Assembly (NCBI RefSeq): GCF_027912455.1
Contig: NZ_CP115446.1
Coordinates: forward strand, 124,001 to 188,000
Source: Aurantiacibacter sp. MUD61
Lineage (GTDB): Bacteria; Pseudomonadota; Alphaproteobacteria; Sphingomonadales; Sphingomonadaceae
Direction of reading: 5' to 3'
DNA length: 64,000 bases
The notes beneath the pieces were generated by a model. It saw only the letters and a program-made list of their open reading frames with translations. It ran no database searches and had not been told where the DNA came from. Position 1 is the stretch's first letter. Each line of letters begins with the position of its first letter. The position numbers and the translations under genes were made by a program. Of this stretch, positions 7,207 to 14,975 are shown piece after piece.

Positions 7207-7995
7207 TTATTGTAATTTTTCTATATTGAGTACAATCACCAGACCGTCAGGCTCAGAGCCCTCAAAAGGTTGGAAAAAACGCTGCGCATCAGCCCTGGCA
7301 CGGGCGAGAATTTCGGCAGGAATCGCAGGATCAGCTATGATCGCATCTGCGCTGCCAAGGAGCCGAGCCTGACGCAGCGTCAGATCCTCGGGATCATCAC
7401 TGGTGAGTGTGAAAGTGATCCTCTGCGATGACGTGACTTCGTCAGCCCCTTCGAGCCAGTCATCCAGCCGGGCAGGCCCACCTTCGCGCAGGGGATCTAG
7501 CGGCCCGCCTTCGCGCATCGCATCGTCCAGCGCGCGGCGCCGGTCTGGCATGGCAGGAAAGCGCGCCTTGATCGCATCGCGCGCGCCGAACAATCTCTCG
7601 GCGAGCTGGCCAAGATCGGCGGGAAGAAGCTTTTCGAGGCGCAGGCGCAATTGCTTGGCAAGCCCCGCCGATGCCCCACCCGTCCCCACCGCCACGAGCA
7701 CGGGATCGCGATCAAGTATGCTTGGCGTCGTGAAATCGCACAGATCAGGCCGGTCGACGACATTGACGAGGAGCCCGGCACACCGCAGGCGGATCGCATC
7801 GGCTTCGCACATGGCCGCGTCATCATGCGCGACGAAGGCTATCCGAGCGCCTTCATCTATGCCGGTCTGCATATCGGTGATGATATGCGCGCCAGCCCGC
7901 TCGACCAAACGCCGCTTTGGCTCGGCCATATCGCCTTCACCCAGAACGATCACCGGCTTGCCGGTCAGCTGGTGGAAGAGCGGGAGCGACTGCAT
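7207..7995 (-). CDS. Precorrin-2 dehydrogenase / sirohydrochlorin ferrochelatase-like protein with a methyltransferase remnant
   Basis: The N-terminal 150 residues match the CysG-N/Met8p fold, which oxidises precorrin-2 with NAD and inserts iron to form sirohaem for sulfite and nitrite reductases. Visible motifs are VIVLGEGDMAEPKRRLVE near residue 16 and DFTTPSILDRDPVLVAVGTG near 87. Residues about 192-241 (ITFTLTSDDPEDLTLRQARL and SADAIIADPAIPAEIL) resemble the first strand-helix units of the CobA/SUMT methyltransferase domain. The remaining 200 residues of that domain are absent, so methylation would need a separate enzyme. It begins 3 nt after lysA. Length 262, against about 457 for full CysG. 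Confidence 0.85.
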   Translation of the reverse strand: MQSLPLFHQLTGKPVIVLGEGDMAEPKRRLVERAGAHIITDMQTGIDEGARIAFVAHDDAAMCEADAIRLRCAGLLVNVVDRPDLCDFTTPSILDRDPVLVAVGTGGASAGLAKQLRLRLEKLLPADLGQLAERLFGARDAIKARFPAMPDRRRALDDAMREGGPLDPLREGGPARLDDWLEGADEVTSSQRITFTLTSDDPEDLTLRQARLLGSADAIIADPAIPAEILARARADAQRFFQPFEGSEPDGLVIVLNIEKLQ

Positions 7996-7998
7996 TGC

Positions 7999-9264
7999 CT
8001 AGCTAAGCAGGAAGTCCGGCACGCGTTCGGCATCGGCGATATCGCCGGGCAGGATGCGATCGGCGACCACGGCATAATCGCTGCCATCGACCATCACTTC
8101 AGCCACGAATCCGCGCGAGTTGTAACTGCTGGCCATGGTCGCGCCATAGGCCCCGGCGGTCCGGAACACGGCGAGATCGCCCGATGCCAGCACGTCGGTC
8201 TCCCGGTCCATTGCGAAAGTGTCCCCGGTCTCACAGATCGGGCCGACGATATTGGCCATCATCCGCTCGCCCGAAGGCTTGACCGCATCGAAATCGTGCC
8301 ATGCACCGTAGAGCGCAGGCCGCGCCAGATCGTTCATCGCCGCATCGACGATCACGAAGGGGTGGTTGAGGCCTTTCTTCACGCGAATCACGCGGGTCAG
8401 CAGCACGCCCGCATTGCCCGCGATCACACGCCCCGGCTCGAACATCAGCGTAACATCCCAGCCTTTCGTGATGCGCGCGACCATTGCGCCATATTGAGCG
8501 GGAGACGGCGGCACTTCGCCTTTTCGATAGGGCACGCCAAGACCCCCGCCGAGGTCCATATGCGTGATCGTGTGCCCCGCAGCTCGCAGGCGAGACAGCA
8601 TGGCACCGAGCTTTTCGAAGGCCAGTTCCAGCGGCGTGAGTTCTGACAGCTGGCTGCCGATATGCACCGCAAGACCGCGCAATTCGAGACCGGGGAGCGC
8701 CGAGAGCTCGGCAAACAGTTCCGGCGCGCGGCCGATGGGAACACCGAATTTGTTGTCCGCCTTGCCGGTCGAAATCTTGTCATGCGTGCCCGCGTCGACA
8801 TCCGGGTTCACGCGCAAAGCGCAGCGCGCAACTTTCCCGCGCGCAGCCGCAATGGCCGCAAGCTCGCGCCCTTCTTCGCCCGATTCAATGTTGAACTGGC
8901 CGATGCCAGCGTCGAGCCCCTGAACCAGCTCGGCATCGGTCTTGCCGACGCCGGAGAACACGATGTCGCTTGCCGGCATGCCCGCCTGCATCGCGCGCGC
9001 CAATTCACCGCCGGACACCACGTCCGCCCCATATCCTTCGCGGCTGAGCAATTTAAGAACCGCGAGGTTGGGATTGCTCTTCACCGCAAAGGCGATGTGC
9101 GGCGGTTTCTCAAGGTCGCTCAGCGCCTCTTTGAACACTCTTGCATGGCGCTCGAAAGTCGCGCGCGAATAGACGTAGACAGGTGTGCCCACCTCGTCTG
9201 CGATGCGCGACAGTGGCACATCCTCGGCGTACAGCTCGCCATTGCGGATCTGAAAATGGTCCAA
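7999..9264 (-). CDS. lysA: Diaminopimelate decarboxylase
   Basis: LysA decarboxylates meso-diaminopimelate to L-lysine, the final step of lysine synthesis, using PLP. The 421-residue protein has the PLP lysine Lys62 in AFAVKSNPN, the phosphate-binding GGGLGVPYRKGE region near residue 235, MFEPGRVIAGNAG, and the GPICETGD motif with the active-site Cys from the partner subunit. A late Tyr lies in GAYGATMASSYNSR. It starts 3 nt after the lptM stop, giving the common argH-lptM-lysA order. The ATG beginning MDHFQIRNGELYAEDV is the family N terminus. Confidence 0.97.
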   Translation of the reverse strand: MDHFQIRNGELYAEDVPLSRIADEVGTPVYVYSRATFERHARVFKEALSDLEKPPHIAFAVKSNPNLAVLKLLSREGYGADVVSGGELARAMQAGMPASDIVFSGVGKTDAELVQGLDAGIGQFNIESGEEGRELAAIAAARGKVARCALRVNPDVDAGTHDKISTGKADNKFGVPIGRAPELFAELSALPGLELRGLAVHIGSQLSELTPLELAFEKLGAMLSRLRAAGHTITHMDLGGGLGVPYRKGEVPPSPAQYGAMVARITKGWDVTLMFEPGRVIAGNAGVLLTRVIRVKKGLNHPFVIVDAAMNDLARPALYGAWHDFDAVKPSGERMMANIVGPICETGDTFAMDRETDVLASGDLAVFRTAGAYGATMASSYNSRGFVAEVMVDGSDYAVVADRILPGDIADAERVPDFLLS

Positions 9265-9267
9265 AAC

Positions 9268-9510
9268 TTAGCTTTCTGGCGGAAGATCGAAAGGATCGTC
9301 CTCACGCTCTTCGCTTTCGCGGCGTAGCTCGACACTGCGTTCCGGGACAGCCTGGGGATCGGTTTCGAGCAATTCCTCCGCGGTCAGCGGCTCGCTCACA
9401 CCGTAAGGAGGCGGCGGAAGGGTTTCGCCAGCAGCGGGTTCAAGGGGCGCGCGCTGCCCGCATGCCGCAAGTGCAGCAGCAAGAGCAAAGGTGATAGGGA
9501 TACGCTTCAT
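9268..9510 (-). CDS. lptM: LptM-like small lipoprotein
   Basis: An 80-residue lipoprotein with a classic signal peptide and lipobox, [20 protein letters not shown], so cleavage before the Cys at position 17 would leave a short acidic, proline-rich periplasmic tail ([20 protein letters not shown]). LptM (formerly YifL) assists disulfide maturation of the LptDE translocon in enterobacteria. The assignment rests on size, lipobox and the conserved argH-lptM-lysA position rather than on a strong motif. The ATG overlaps the argH stop by 4 nt. The acidic tail is lineage-specific. Confidence 0.75.
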   Translation of the reverse strand: MKRIPITFALAAALAACGQRAPLEPAAGETLPPPPYGVSEPLTAEELLETDPQAVPERSVELRRESEEREDDPFDLPPES

Positions 9511-10883
9511 GTGTCCATTCCCAATTTCTGGCGAGCCTTTGCCACCTGTTTGCGCACCTGATCCGGCGCAGTACCACCATAGGATCCCCTCGCGGCGACC
9601 GATGCTTCCACCGAAAGCGCCGTGTACACGCGATCATCAATACGCGCATCAATATCCTGAAGTTCCGCGAGCGAAAGCTCATCCAGCGCAGCGCCCTTGC
9701 TTTCCGCCAGCTTCACCGCAGCGCCTGTAATGTGATGGGCTTCACGGAAAGGGATATCGGCCTCACGCACCAGCCAGTCTGCGAGATCGGTGGCGGTCGC
9801 ATAGCCAAGTTCAGCGGCCTGCCGCATGCGGTCTGTGCGGAAATCGGCTCCTTCGACCATCCCGGTCATGGCCGCGATGCACAGTTGAAGCAGCCCCGCC
9901 GCTTCAAACACGGGGGGCTTATCGTCTTGCATATCCTTGGAATAGGCGAGTGGCAGCCCCTTCATGGTGACCATCAGCGCAGTGTGACAGCCGACAATAC
10001 GCCCGGCATGGCCGCGCACCAATTCGGCTGCGTCGGGGTTCTTCTTCTGCGGCATGATCGAGCTGCCGGTCGAGAGCGCATCGGGCATGCGCACGAAGCC
10101 GAAAGGCTGGCTCGCCCAAATCACGAACTCCTCCGCGAGGCGGGAGAGATGCAACGCGCATTGGCTGGCCGCCGCGAGATAATCGAGGGCGAAATCGCGG
10201 TCCGATACGGCATCGAGACTGTTCGCAGTAGGCGCATCGAAGCCGAGCGCCTGCGCGGTCATTTCGCGATCGATCGGAAAGCCCGTGCCCGCCAGCGCCG
10301 CACTGCCCAGCGGCGACTGGTTGAGCCTGCCGCGCGCCTCGGTAAAGCGCGCCATATCGCGGCTCACCATCTCGTAATAAGCCATCAGGTGATGACCTAG
10401 GGTGACCGGCTGTGCGGTCTGTAAGTGAGTAAAGCCCGGCATGATGGAGCCAGCATGCTCATCAGCGCGTCCGACCAGAGCGCGCTGCAAGGCCTTCAGC
10501 CCGGCCCGTGTCTGGTCGATCATGTCGCGGGTCCACAGGCGAAAATCGGTCGCCACCTGATCATTGCGGCTGCGCGCGGTGTGGAGGCGTCCGGCAACCG
10601 GACCGATAAGCTCGGCCAGCCTCGCCTCTGTTGTCATATGGATATCTTCGAGGTCCCAGTTCTCCGGAACCCCATCCGCTTCATATTCCGCTGCGACCTT
10701 TTCCAGACCGTCGATGATGGTTTCGGCATCCTCATCACTCACGATATCGCAGGCGGCCAGCATAGCGACATGCGCCTTGCTCGCCGCGATATCCTGCCGC
10801 CACAGCGCCTTGTCGAAAGGGATAGAGGCATTGATTTCGCGCATGATAGCACTAGGTCCATCTGCGAACCTGCCGCCCCACAT
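9507..10883 (-). CDS. argH: Argininosuccinate lyase
   Basis: ArgH splits argininosuccinate into arginine and fumarate, the last step of arginine synthesis. The 458-residue protein begins MWGGRFADG, the hallmark N terminus, and contains the fumarase-superfamily loop [19 protein letters not shown] near residue 280 with the catalytic Ser, plus [17 protein letters not shown] near 155 with the catalytic His. A longer in-frame extension to 11261 has no homology; the start at 10883 has AGGG about 9 nt upstream. The divergent tlpA-like gene begins only 34 bp away. lptM, lysA and the sirohaem-type gene follow on the same strand. Confidence 0.97.
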   Translation of the reverse strand: MWGGRFADGPSAIMREINASIPFDKALWRQDIAASKAHVAMLAACDIVSDEDAETIIDGLEKVAAEYEADGVPENWDLEDIHMTTEARLAELIGPVAGRLHTARSRNDQVATDFRLWTRDMIDQTRAGLKALQRALVGRADEHAGSIMPGFTHLQTAQPVTLGHHLMAYYEMVSRDMARFTEARGRLNQSPLGSAALAGTGFPIDREMTAQALGFDAPTANSLDAVSDRDFALDYLAAASQCALHLSRLAEEFVIWASQPFGFVRMPDALSTGSSIMPQKKNPDAAELVRGHAGRIVGCHTALMVTMKGLPLAYSKDMQDDKPPVFEAAGLLQLCIAAMTGMVEGADFRTDRMRQAAELGYATATDLADWLVREADIPFREAHHITGAAVKLAESKGAALDELSLAELQDIDARIDDRVYTALSVEASVAARGSYGGTAPDQVRKQVAKARQKLGMDT

Positions 10884-10917
10884 CTTATTGCCCTGCTGGG
10901 CGTTAGAGGAATTATCC

Positions 10918-11496
10918 GTGGCCAAGATCAACTGTCCTTCGATCGCATATGCGTGCCTTGCCGCAGGCTTGCTTGCCGCGTGCGATACCGGCGCGGCTGA
11001 CGAGGCGCAAGAAAGCACGGCTGTTGAGGGTGAAAGCACGGCTGATGTGCTGACCGGCACACTGGATCGCAGCTTTGCCGGTGATCCCATCCCCGCAGTG
11101 ACTGTCGCGACGCCCGATGGCGAAACGCTGCTGCTCACCGATCTTGGCGAACCGGTGCTGGTCAATCTCTGGGCGACATGGTGTGCGCCCTGCGTGGTGG
11201 AGATGCCGCTGCTCGATGGCCTTGCCGCCGATCTGGACGGCCAAGTCCGCGTGATGACCATCAGCGAGGATCTGCGCGGCGCAGAAGTGGTGGTCCCGTT
11301 CTTCGAGGCGAACGACCTCCCTAATCTCCCGCAATGGATGGACGAGGAAAACGAGCTCGCCTTCTCCTATGGCGGCGGTGCGGTCCTTCCGCTCACCATT
11401 CTTTATGATGCCGAAGGGCGCGAAGTCTGGCGCGTGATCGGCGCCTATGACTGGGGCAGCGCTGCGGCGCGAGAAGAGGTGCTTGAGGCACTCTGA
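10918..11496 (+). CDS. TlpA-type thioredoxin-fold lipoprotein
   Basis: A membrane-tethered periplasmic thiol-disulfide protein of the TlpA/ResA class. From GTG 10918 (AGAGGA seven nt upstream) the 192-residue product has a lipoprotein signal ending [13 protein letters not shown] polar linker follows, then a thioredoxin fold with the redox motif WATWCAPC near residue 90. The cis-proline region [10 protein letters not shown] comes later. Likely roles are cytochrome c maturation or reduction of periplasmic thiols. The GTG is chosen because the upstream frame runs antisense through argH. The last 52 nt overlap the convergent FAD monooxygenase ORF. Confidence 0.9.
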   Translation: MAKINCPSIAYACLAAGLLAACDTGAADEAQESTAVEGESTADVLTGTLDRSFAGDPIPAVTVATPDGETLLLTDLGEPVLVNLWATWCAPCVVEMPLLDGLAADLDGQVRVMTISEDLRGAEVVVPFFEANDLPNLPQWMDEENELAFSYGGGAVLPLTILYDAEGREVWRVIGAYDWGSAAAREEVLEAL

Positions 11497-12701
11497 CCAC
11501 GCGTCAATGCGGTGTAATCGGGGACACTGAGTTCCAGCTCGTCTAGACGCGCGCCAGCCAATCCCGCCACCAGATGCGCCTTCAATCCCGGACCGGGCGG
11601 CACGCGCGATGCCGGCGCCATGAAAAGATCGCGGAACAGCGCTGGCCAGATCGAATCCGACTGGAACGGCGGAGTGAACAGCCAGGTCAGCGCCTGATAC
11701 AGCCGGACATGCGATGCGCGCAGACGGACATAGGAGGACAAGGCTTCATCCAGATCGTCTGATTTCTCCATCGCCACGGCGAGACCGCGCGCATCGAGCA
11801 GCGCCATATTGGCACCCTGCCCCAACTGCGGGCTGGCTGCGTGCCAGCTATCACCGATGTGAGCTATGCGATCACCTGTCGCATGTGGGCTCGTGCGGTG
11901 GGCATAGCGGGCGAAGGTCAGCTGCTCCGGATCAGTCAACTGCTCCATGACCGGATCAAGCGCAGGCCAAAGGGTGCAAACCTCCTCATGGAAGGCCGCC
12001 ATTCCGCGGGTTTTCCAGCTTTCGTAATTTTCGCCCTTCAGCGACCAGAAGAACGCCGCCTTCCCTTCGCCGATCGGCAGCAAGCCGACCATCTGATCCG
12101 CGCGGCGATAGCGTTGTTCGAGCAGCCGCGGATTGAATGGCCCTGTACCCGGCCAATCGACGGTCGCCCAAAGCGCGCCGAACGGCAGGCTGGCTTCCGC
12201 AGGCGGAACGAGCGGCGAACCGATACCAAGCGAATCGATCACCAGATCAAATTTTTTCGAGGCACTGCCATCGGCAAAGGAGAGCGTGCGGCCATCCGTA
12301 TCGACCGATGTCCCAGTGACCTGACGTCCGGTTTCAATCGCAATTCCTTCCGCTCGCACAGCGTCAAAGAGTGTTGCGAAAAGGCTCGCACGGTGAATCC
12401 CGATACCCACGGCATCGGGATAGGGGAGATCGGCATAGGCGGCCTCCAGCACAGGCTCGCCCTCGGTATTGAGCCCCCACAAGCCGTCGACCGGCGCACC
12501 GCGCGTTAGGACCGTTTCGGCAAGGCTCAGCGCGTCCAGCACCGCCAGGCCTGTCGGCTGGATCATCAAGCCGGAGCCTATTGGGCGCGCCTCGGCAAAT
12601 CGCTCAAACAGGGTAATCCGATGCCCCTGCCGATGCAGCATGAGCGCAGCCGCCAGCCCGGCAATGCCGCATCCGGCAATCGCGATGTCGATTTTCTGCA
12701 T
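11445..12701 (-). CDS. FAD-dependent monooxygenase (PHBH/UbiH-like)
   Basis: A 418-residue group A flavoprotein monooxygenase (FAD_binding_3 type). It has the Rossmann motif IAGCGIAGLAAALMLHRQGH at residues 8-27, a central region with DLVIDSLGIGSPL in the usual DG position, and the second FAD motif HIGDSWHAASPQLGQGANMA near residue 300. Substrate and pathway cannot be inferred from neighbours: it faces tlpA and lies beside a tRNA. The C-terminal 18 residues (Ser/Ala-rich) lie in the 52-nt antisense overlap with tlpA and are probably not functional. The ATG is followed directly by the dinucleotide fold. Confidence 0.9.
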   Translation of the reverse strand: MQKIDIAIAGCGIAGLAAALMLHRQGHRITLFERFAEARPIGSGLMIQPTGLAVLDALSLAETVLTRGAPVDGLWGLNTEGEPVLEAAYADLPYPDAVGIGIHRASLFATLFDAVRAEGIAIETGRQVTGTSVDTDGRTLSFADGSASKKFDLVIDSLGIGSPLVPPAEASLPFGALWATVDWPGTGPFNPRLLEQRYRRADQMVGLLPIGEGKAAFFWSLKGENYESWKTRGMAAFHEEVCTLWPALDPVMEQLTDPEQLTFARYAHRTSPHATGDRIAHIGDSWHAASPQLGQGANMALLDARGLAVAMEKSDDLDEALSSYVRLRASHVRLYQALTWLFTPPFQSDSIWPALFRDLFMAPASRVPPGPGLKAHLVAGLAGARLDELELSVPDYTALTRGQSASSTSSRAAALPQS

Positions 12702-12745
12702 ATTTTCTCTTTTGCCCCGATCAACCTTTCGCTAAGGCGCGCCAG

Positions 12746-12760
12746 CTACACACTGTGTAG
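12746..12760. promoter_or_regulatory. Perfect palindrome abutting the tRNA-Val 5' end
   Basis: CTACACA, one spacer base, TGTGTAG: a 15-bp perfect palindrome whose last base is directly before the first tRNA nucleotide. It may be a protein-binding site in the promoter or a pre-tRNA leader hairpin guiding 5' processing. Function is inference. Confidence 0.35.
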
Positions 12761-12836
12761 GGGCGATTAGCTCAGTTGGTAGAGCATCTCGTTTACACCG
12801 AGAGGGTCGGCAGTTCGAGCCTGTCATCGCCCACCA
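12761..12836 (+). tRNA. tRNA-Val (anticodon UAC)
   Basis: A 76-nt cloverleaf including an encoded CCA end. The acceptor GGGCGAT pairs with ATCGCCC. The D-arm contains AGCTCAGTTGGTAGAGC. The anticodon stem TCTCG/CGAGA encloses loop TTTACAC with anticodon TAC, and the T-arm has GTTCGAGCC. It stands alone between the FAD monooxygenase and the asparaginase gene, reading on the plus strand. UAC reads GUA and GUG valine codons. A palindrome touches its 5' end and a strong hairpin follows its 3' end. Confidence 0.97.
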
Positions 12837-12883
12837 GTTTTCGCTAGACGAAACCATCCGGGGGATGGTTTCGCGCGAAAACT
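12836..12883 (+). terminator. Two-storey hairpin directly after tRNA-Val
   Basis: The outer arms AGTTTTCGC (12836-12844) and GCGAAAACT (12875-12883) are perfect complements. They enclose a second perfect 11-bp stem: CGAAACCATCC (12849-12859), loop GGG, GGATGGTTTCG (12863-12873). There is no downstream T-run, so it is not a classic intrinsic terminator. It could stop or protect the tRNA transcript or mark its 3' processing end. Confidence 0.4.
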
Positions 12884-12901
12884 CCCGAGCGCAAGCGAAG
12901 G

Positions 12902-12923
12902 GCTGGTCTCACGTGAAACCAGC
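12902..12923. repeat. Near-perfect palindrome upstream of the asparaginase gene
   Basis: GCTGGTCTCAC (12902-12912) followed directly by GTGAAACCAGC (12913-12923): complementary except for one pair, with TCACGTGA at the centre. It ends 15 nt before the asparaginase ATG, where no clear ribosome site is visible. A regulator site or mRNA hairpin is possible. Confidence 0.35.
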
Positions 12924-12938
12924 GTCTATCGGCGCTTC

Positions 12939-13919
12939 ATGAGCGAAACCTCCATTCTCGTCCTTGCCACAGGCGGCACGATTGCCGGGCAGGCTGGCTC
13001 TGCCACGCGGCGCGATTATCGGCCCGGCCAGATCAATATTGCCGACTTCCTCGTCGAATTCGACACGCTGGGTGTGAATGCACGGCTTGAAGGCAAGCAG
13101 GTTGCCGCTATCGATTCGGCCAATATCGGACCTGATATCTGGCGCGAACTGCACAGCGCTTGCGCTGCGGCGATGGGCGATCCTGCGTGTGGCGGGGTCA
13201 TCATCACGCATGGGACCGACACGGCGGAGGAAACCGCCTTCCTTCTCGACCTGACCCTGCCCGCTACAAAGCCGGTAGTTCTGGTGGGCGCGATGCGGCC
13301 AGCCGATGCGGTGGGCAGCGATGGCCTGAGAAACTTCGCCAATGCCGTGCAGGTTGCGGCTGATCCTGAAGCGGCTGGGCGCGGCGTGCTGTTGGTCATG
13401 AGCGACCATGTCTTTTCCGCGCGAGACGTGCGCAAAGCGCGCACCAGTGGCTCCAACGCATTCGAAGGGTTTCCGCGCGGGCCCATCGGCCTGGCGACCC
13501 CGTCCTCGCTCGATTGGCTGTCGCCGCCATGGCGCTCGCAAGAAGATGCGCGCTTTGGCTTTCCTTCGGAATTTCCGCCCGTTCCCATCCTGCATGCCTT
13601 TGCCGGAATGGATGCAAGCTATGTCGAGCATGCGATAGCGCAGGGAGCAAAGGGTATCGTTTTGGCGGGTATGGGCGACGGCAATGCGCCCGATGTCGTC
13701 CGCGCTGCTCTTGCAGATGCGGTAAGCAAAGGCATTCCCGTAGTCCGCGCCAGCCGCGTGGATGAAGGCCTCGTCGATCCCGATCCCAGCGATACAAAGC
13801 ATGGCTTCATCGTCGCGCGCGCACTTGGCCCCGCCAAGGCACGCATCTTGCTGCAGGTGTTGGTCGCGAACGGCGTTACCGATCGCGAGAGTGCGCAGGA
13901 CGCTTTCGATAATCGCTAG
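12939..13919 (+). CDS. Type II-like L-asparaginase, apparently cytoplasmic
   Basis: Hydrolyses L-asparagine to aspartate and ammonia. The 326-residue protein has both asparaginase signatures: LATGGTIAGQAG at the N terminus, with the nucleophile Thr14, and GVIITHGTDTAEETA with the Thr93-Asp94 pair of the second triad. The sequence family is the secreted EcAII type, but homology begins at residue 5 with no signal peptide. It therefore probably acts in the cytoplasm unless a start was missed upstream. It precedes a convergent winged-helix gene by 7 nt. No clear Shine-Dalgarno is seen; a palindrome lies just upstream. Confidence 0.93.
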   Translation: MSETSILVLATGGTIAGQAGSATRRDYRPGQINIADFLVEFDTLGVNARLEGKQVAAIDSANIGPDIWRELHSACAAAMGDPACGGVIITHGTDTAEETAFLLDLTLPATKPVVLVGAMRPADAVGSDGLRNFANAVQVAADPEAAGRGVLLVMSDHVFSARDVRKARTSGSNAFEGFPRGPIGLATPSSLDWLSPPWRSQEDARFGFPSEFPPVPILHAFAGMDASYVEHAIAQGAKGIVLAGMGDGNAPDVVRAALADAVSKGIPVVRASRVDEGLVDPDPSDTKHGFIVARALGPAKARILLQVLVANGVTDRESAQDAFDNR

Positions 13920-13926
13920 GTCTGGC

Positions 13927-14898
13927 TTACGCCGCCATCAGCGCGCCTTGCCCGATCTCCTCGAAATAGCGCGCCATGGCGTCCGCTGCCTTGTCGCTGA
14001 GATCGATAAAGGCGCGGCGGCGATCGGCATCGTCTTCCACGCGCTCAAACAGGCCGGCTTCGATCATCTGTCCGATCCAGCGCAGCGCGGTCGTCGGAGG
14101 GACACCCGAAGCGATGCAGAGTGACGTAACGCAGACGCGCTGATGCTCCACGCGCGCTGCCGTCAGGTCGAGAAGCATGTCCCATGCCGGATCTGCAAAC
14201 AGGTCTTCATCGAAGAATTTCGCACGCGCCTTGCGCTGGGCGATGATCTGCCGGACCAGACGCGCGTCAGGCAGCGGCGGGCGCGGCTTGCGGACCAGAT
14301 CATTCTCAGCGCGATAGCCCTCTTTCGGACTCTCAAAACGAAACGCACCGCCGGCCGATTTCTGGCCCCAGCCGCTCGCACTATCGAGCCGGTCCAGCCG
14401 CTCAGCAATGTGCCCGACTTGCTCGGTGAGCCGCAGCAGCGTCAACCGGTCATCCTCCGACAATTCGCGCACGCGCAGATTGGGGATGTCCGCCAGTACG
14501 CGGCCGAGAGCGATGACCCGCTCAGCCCGAAGCGGATTGACGAGGATTTGCGGGCTCGACTGGCTGCAGCAGGCAAACACCGCATCGAGCGCTTCGATAG
14601 TAGTCGAAAGAATCAGGCGTGCGCCTGAATTACCCGCCCGGCTGTCCAGCCTTGCCAATACCGCCATCGCCGCCGCATCGGGATCGGGGCAATCGACAAG
14701 CACCAACTCTCCCAAGGCGCGGACATCGCCCGCCAGCAATTGCGCCAGATCACCGCTTTCACGCACCGTCAGGCCAGCTTGTGCGACGTCATCCTGCATC
14801 TGCTCGAGCAACACGGCATCATCGGCGAAAATAGAAACCGCCAGCGGCAGGCCAGCAGCATCGGCCGCCAATGAATAAGCAAAATCGGCCTGAGCCAT
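13927..14898 (-). CDS. Winged-helix (MarR-like) regulator with receiver-like N-terminal domain, under an SOS-type box
   Basis: A 323-residue protein of two parts. The N-terminal 130 residues alternate short strands and helices like a response-regulator receiver (LAVSIFADDAVLLEQM, GELVLVDCPDPD) but without a convincing full acidic pocket. The C-terminal 110 residues form a MarR-type winged helix: RVCVTSLCIASGVPPTTALR as recognition region, then FERVEDDADRRRAFIDLSDK as wing. A longer frame reaches 14943, but ATG 14898 has GGAAGGAA 7 nt upstream. A perfect GAAC-N7-GAAC box overlaps its probable promoter, so induction on DNA damage is likely. The target genes are unknown. Confidence 0.85.
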   Translation of the reverse strand: MAQADFAYSLAADAAGLPLAVSIFADDAVLLEQMQDDVAQAGLTVRESGDLAQLLAGDVRALGELVLVDCPDPDAAAMAVLARLDSRAGNSGARLILSTTIEALDAVFACCSQSSPQILVNPLRAERVIALGRVLADIPNLRVRELSEDDRLTLLRLTEQVGHIAERLDRLDSASGWGQKSAGGAFRFESPKEGYRAENDLVRKPRPPLPDARLVRQIIAQRKARAKFFDEDLFADPAWDMLLDLTAARVEHQRVCVTSLCIASGVPPTTALRWIGQMIEAGLFERVEDDADRRRAFIDLSDKAADAMARYFEEIGQGALMAA

Positions 14899-14926
14899 CG
14901 AGTGTTCCTTCCATGCCGCGATTCGC

Positions 14927-14959
14927 GAACACAGTGAGAACAAAACGAGATCGTGTCAA
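14927..14959 (-). promoter_or_regulatory. SOS (LexA-type) box and promoter of the winged-helix regulator
   Basis: GAAC at 14927-14930, seven bases, GAAC at 14938-14941. Read on the minus strand this is GTTC-N7-GTTC, the alphaproteobacterial LexA box. A TTGACA -35 hexamer lies at 14959-14954 on the minus strand, and the box overlaps where the -10 would fall (about 14931-14936). The start codon is 28 nt downstream. Geometry fits direct LexA repression. Confidence 0.65.
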
Positions 14960-14975
14960 GAATTAGCGCTCAAAA

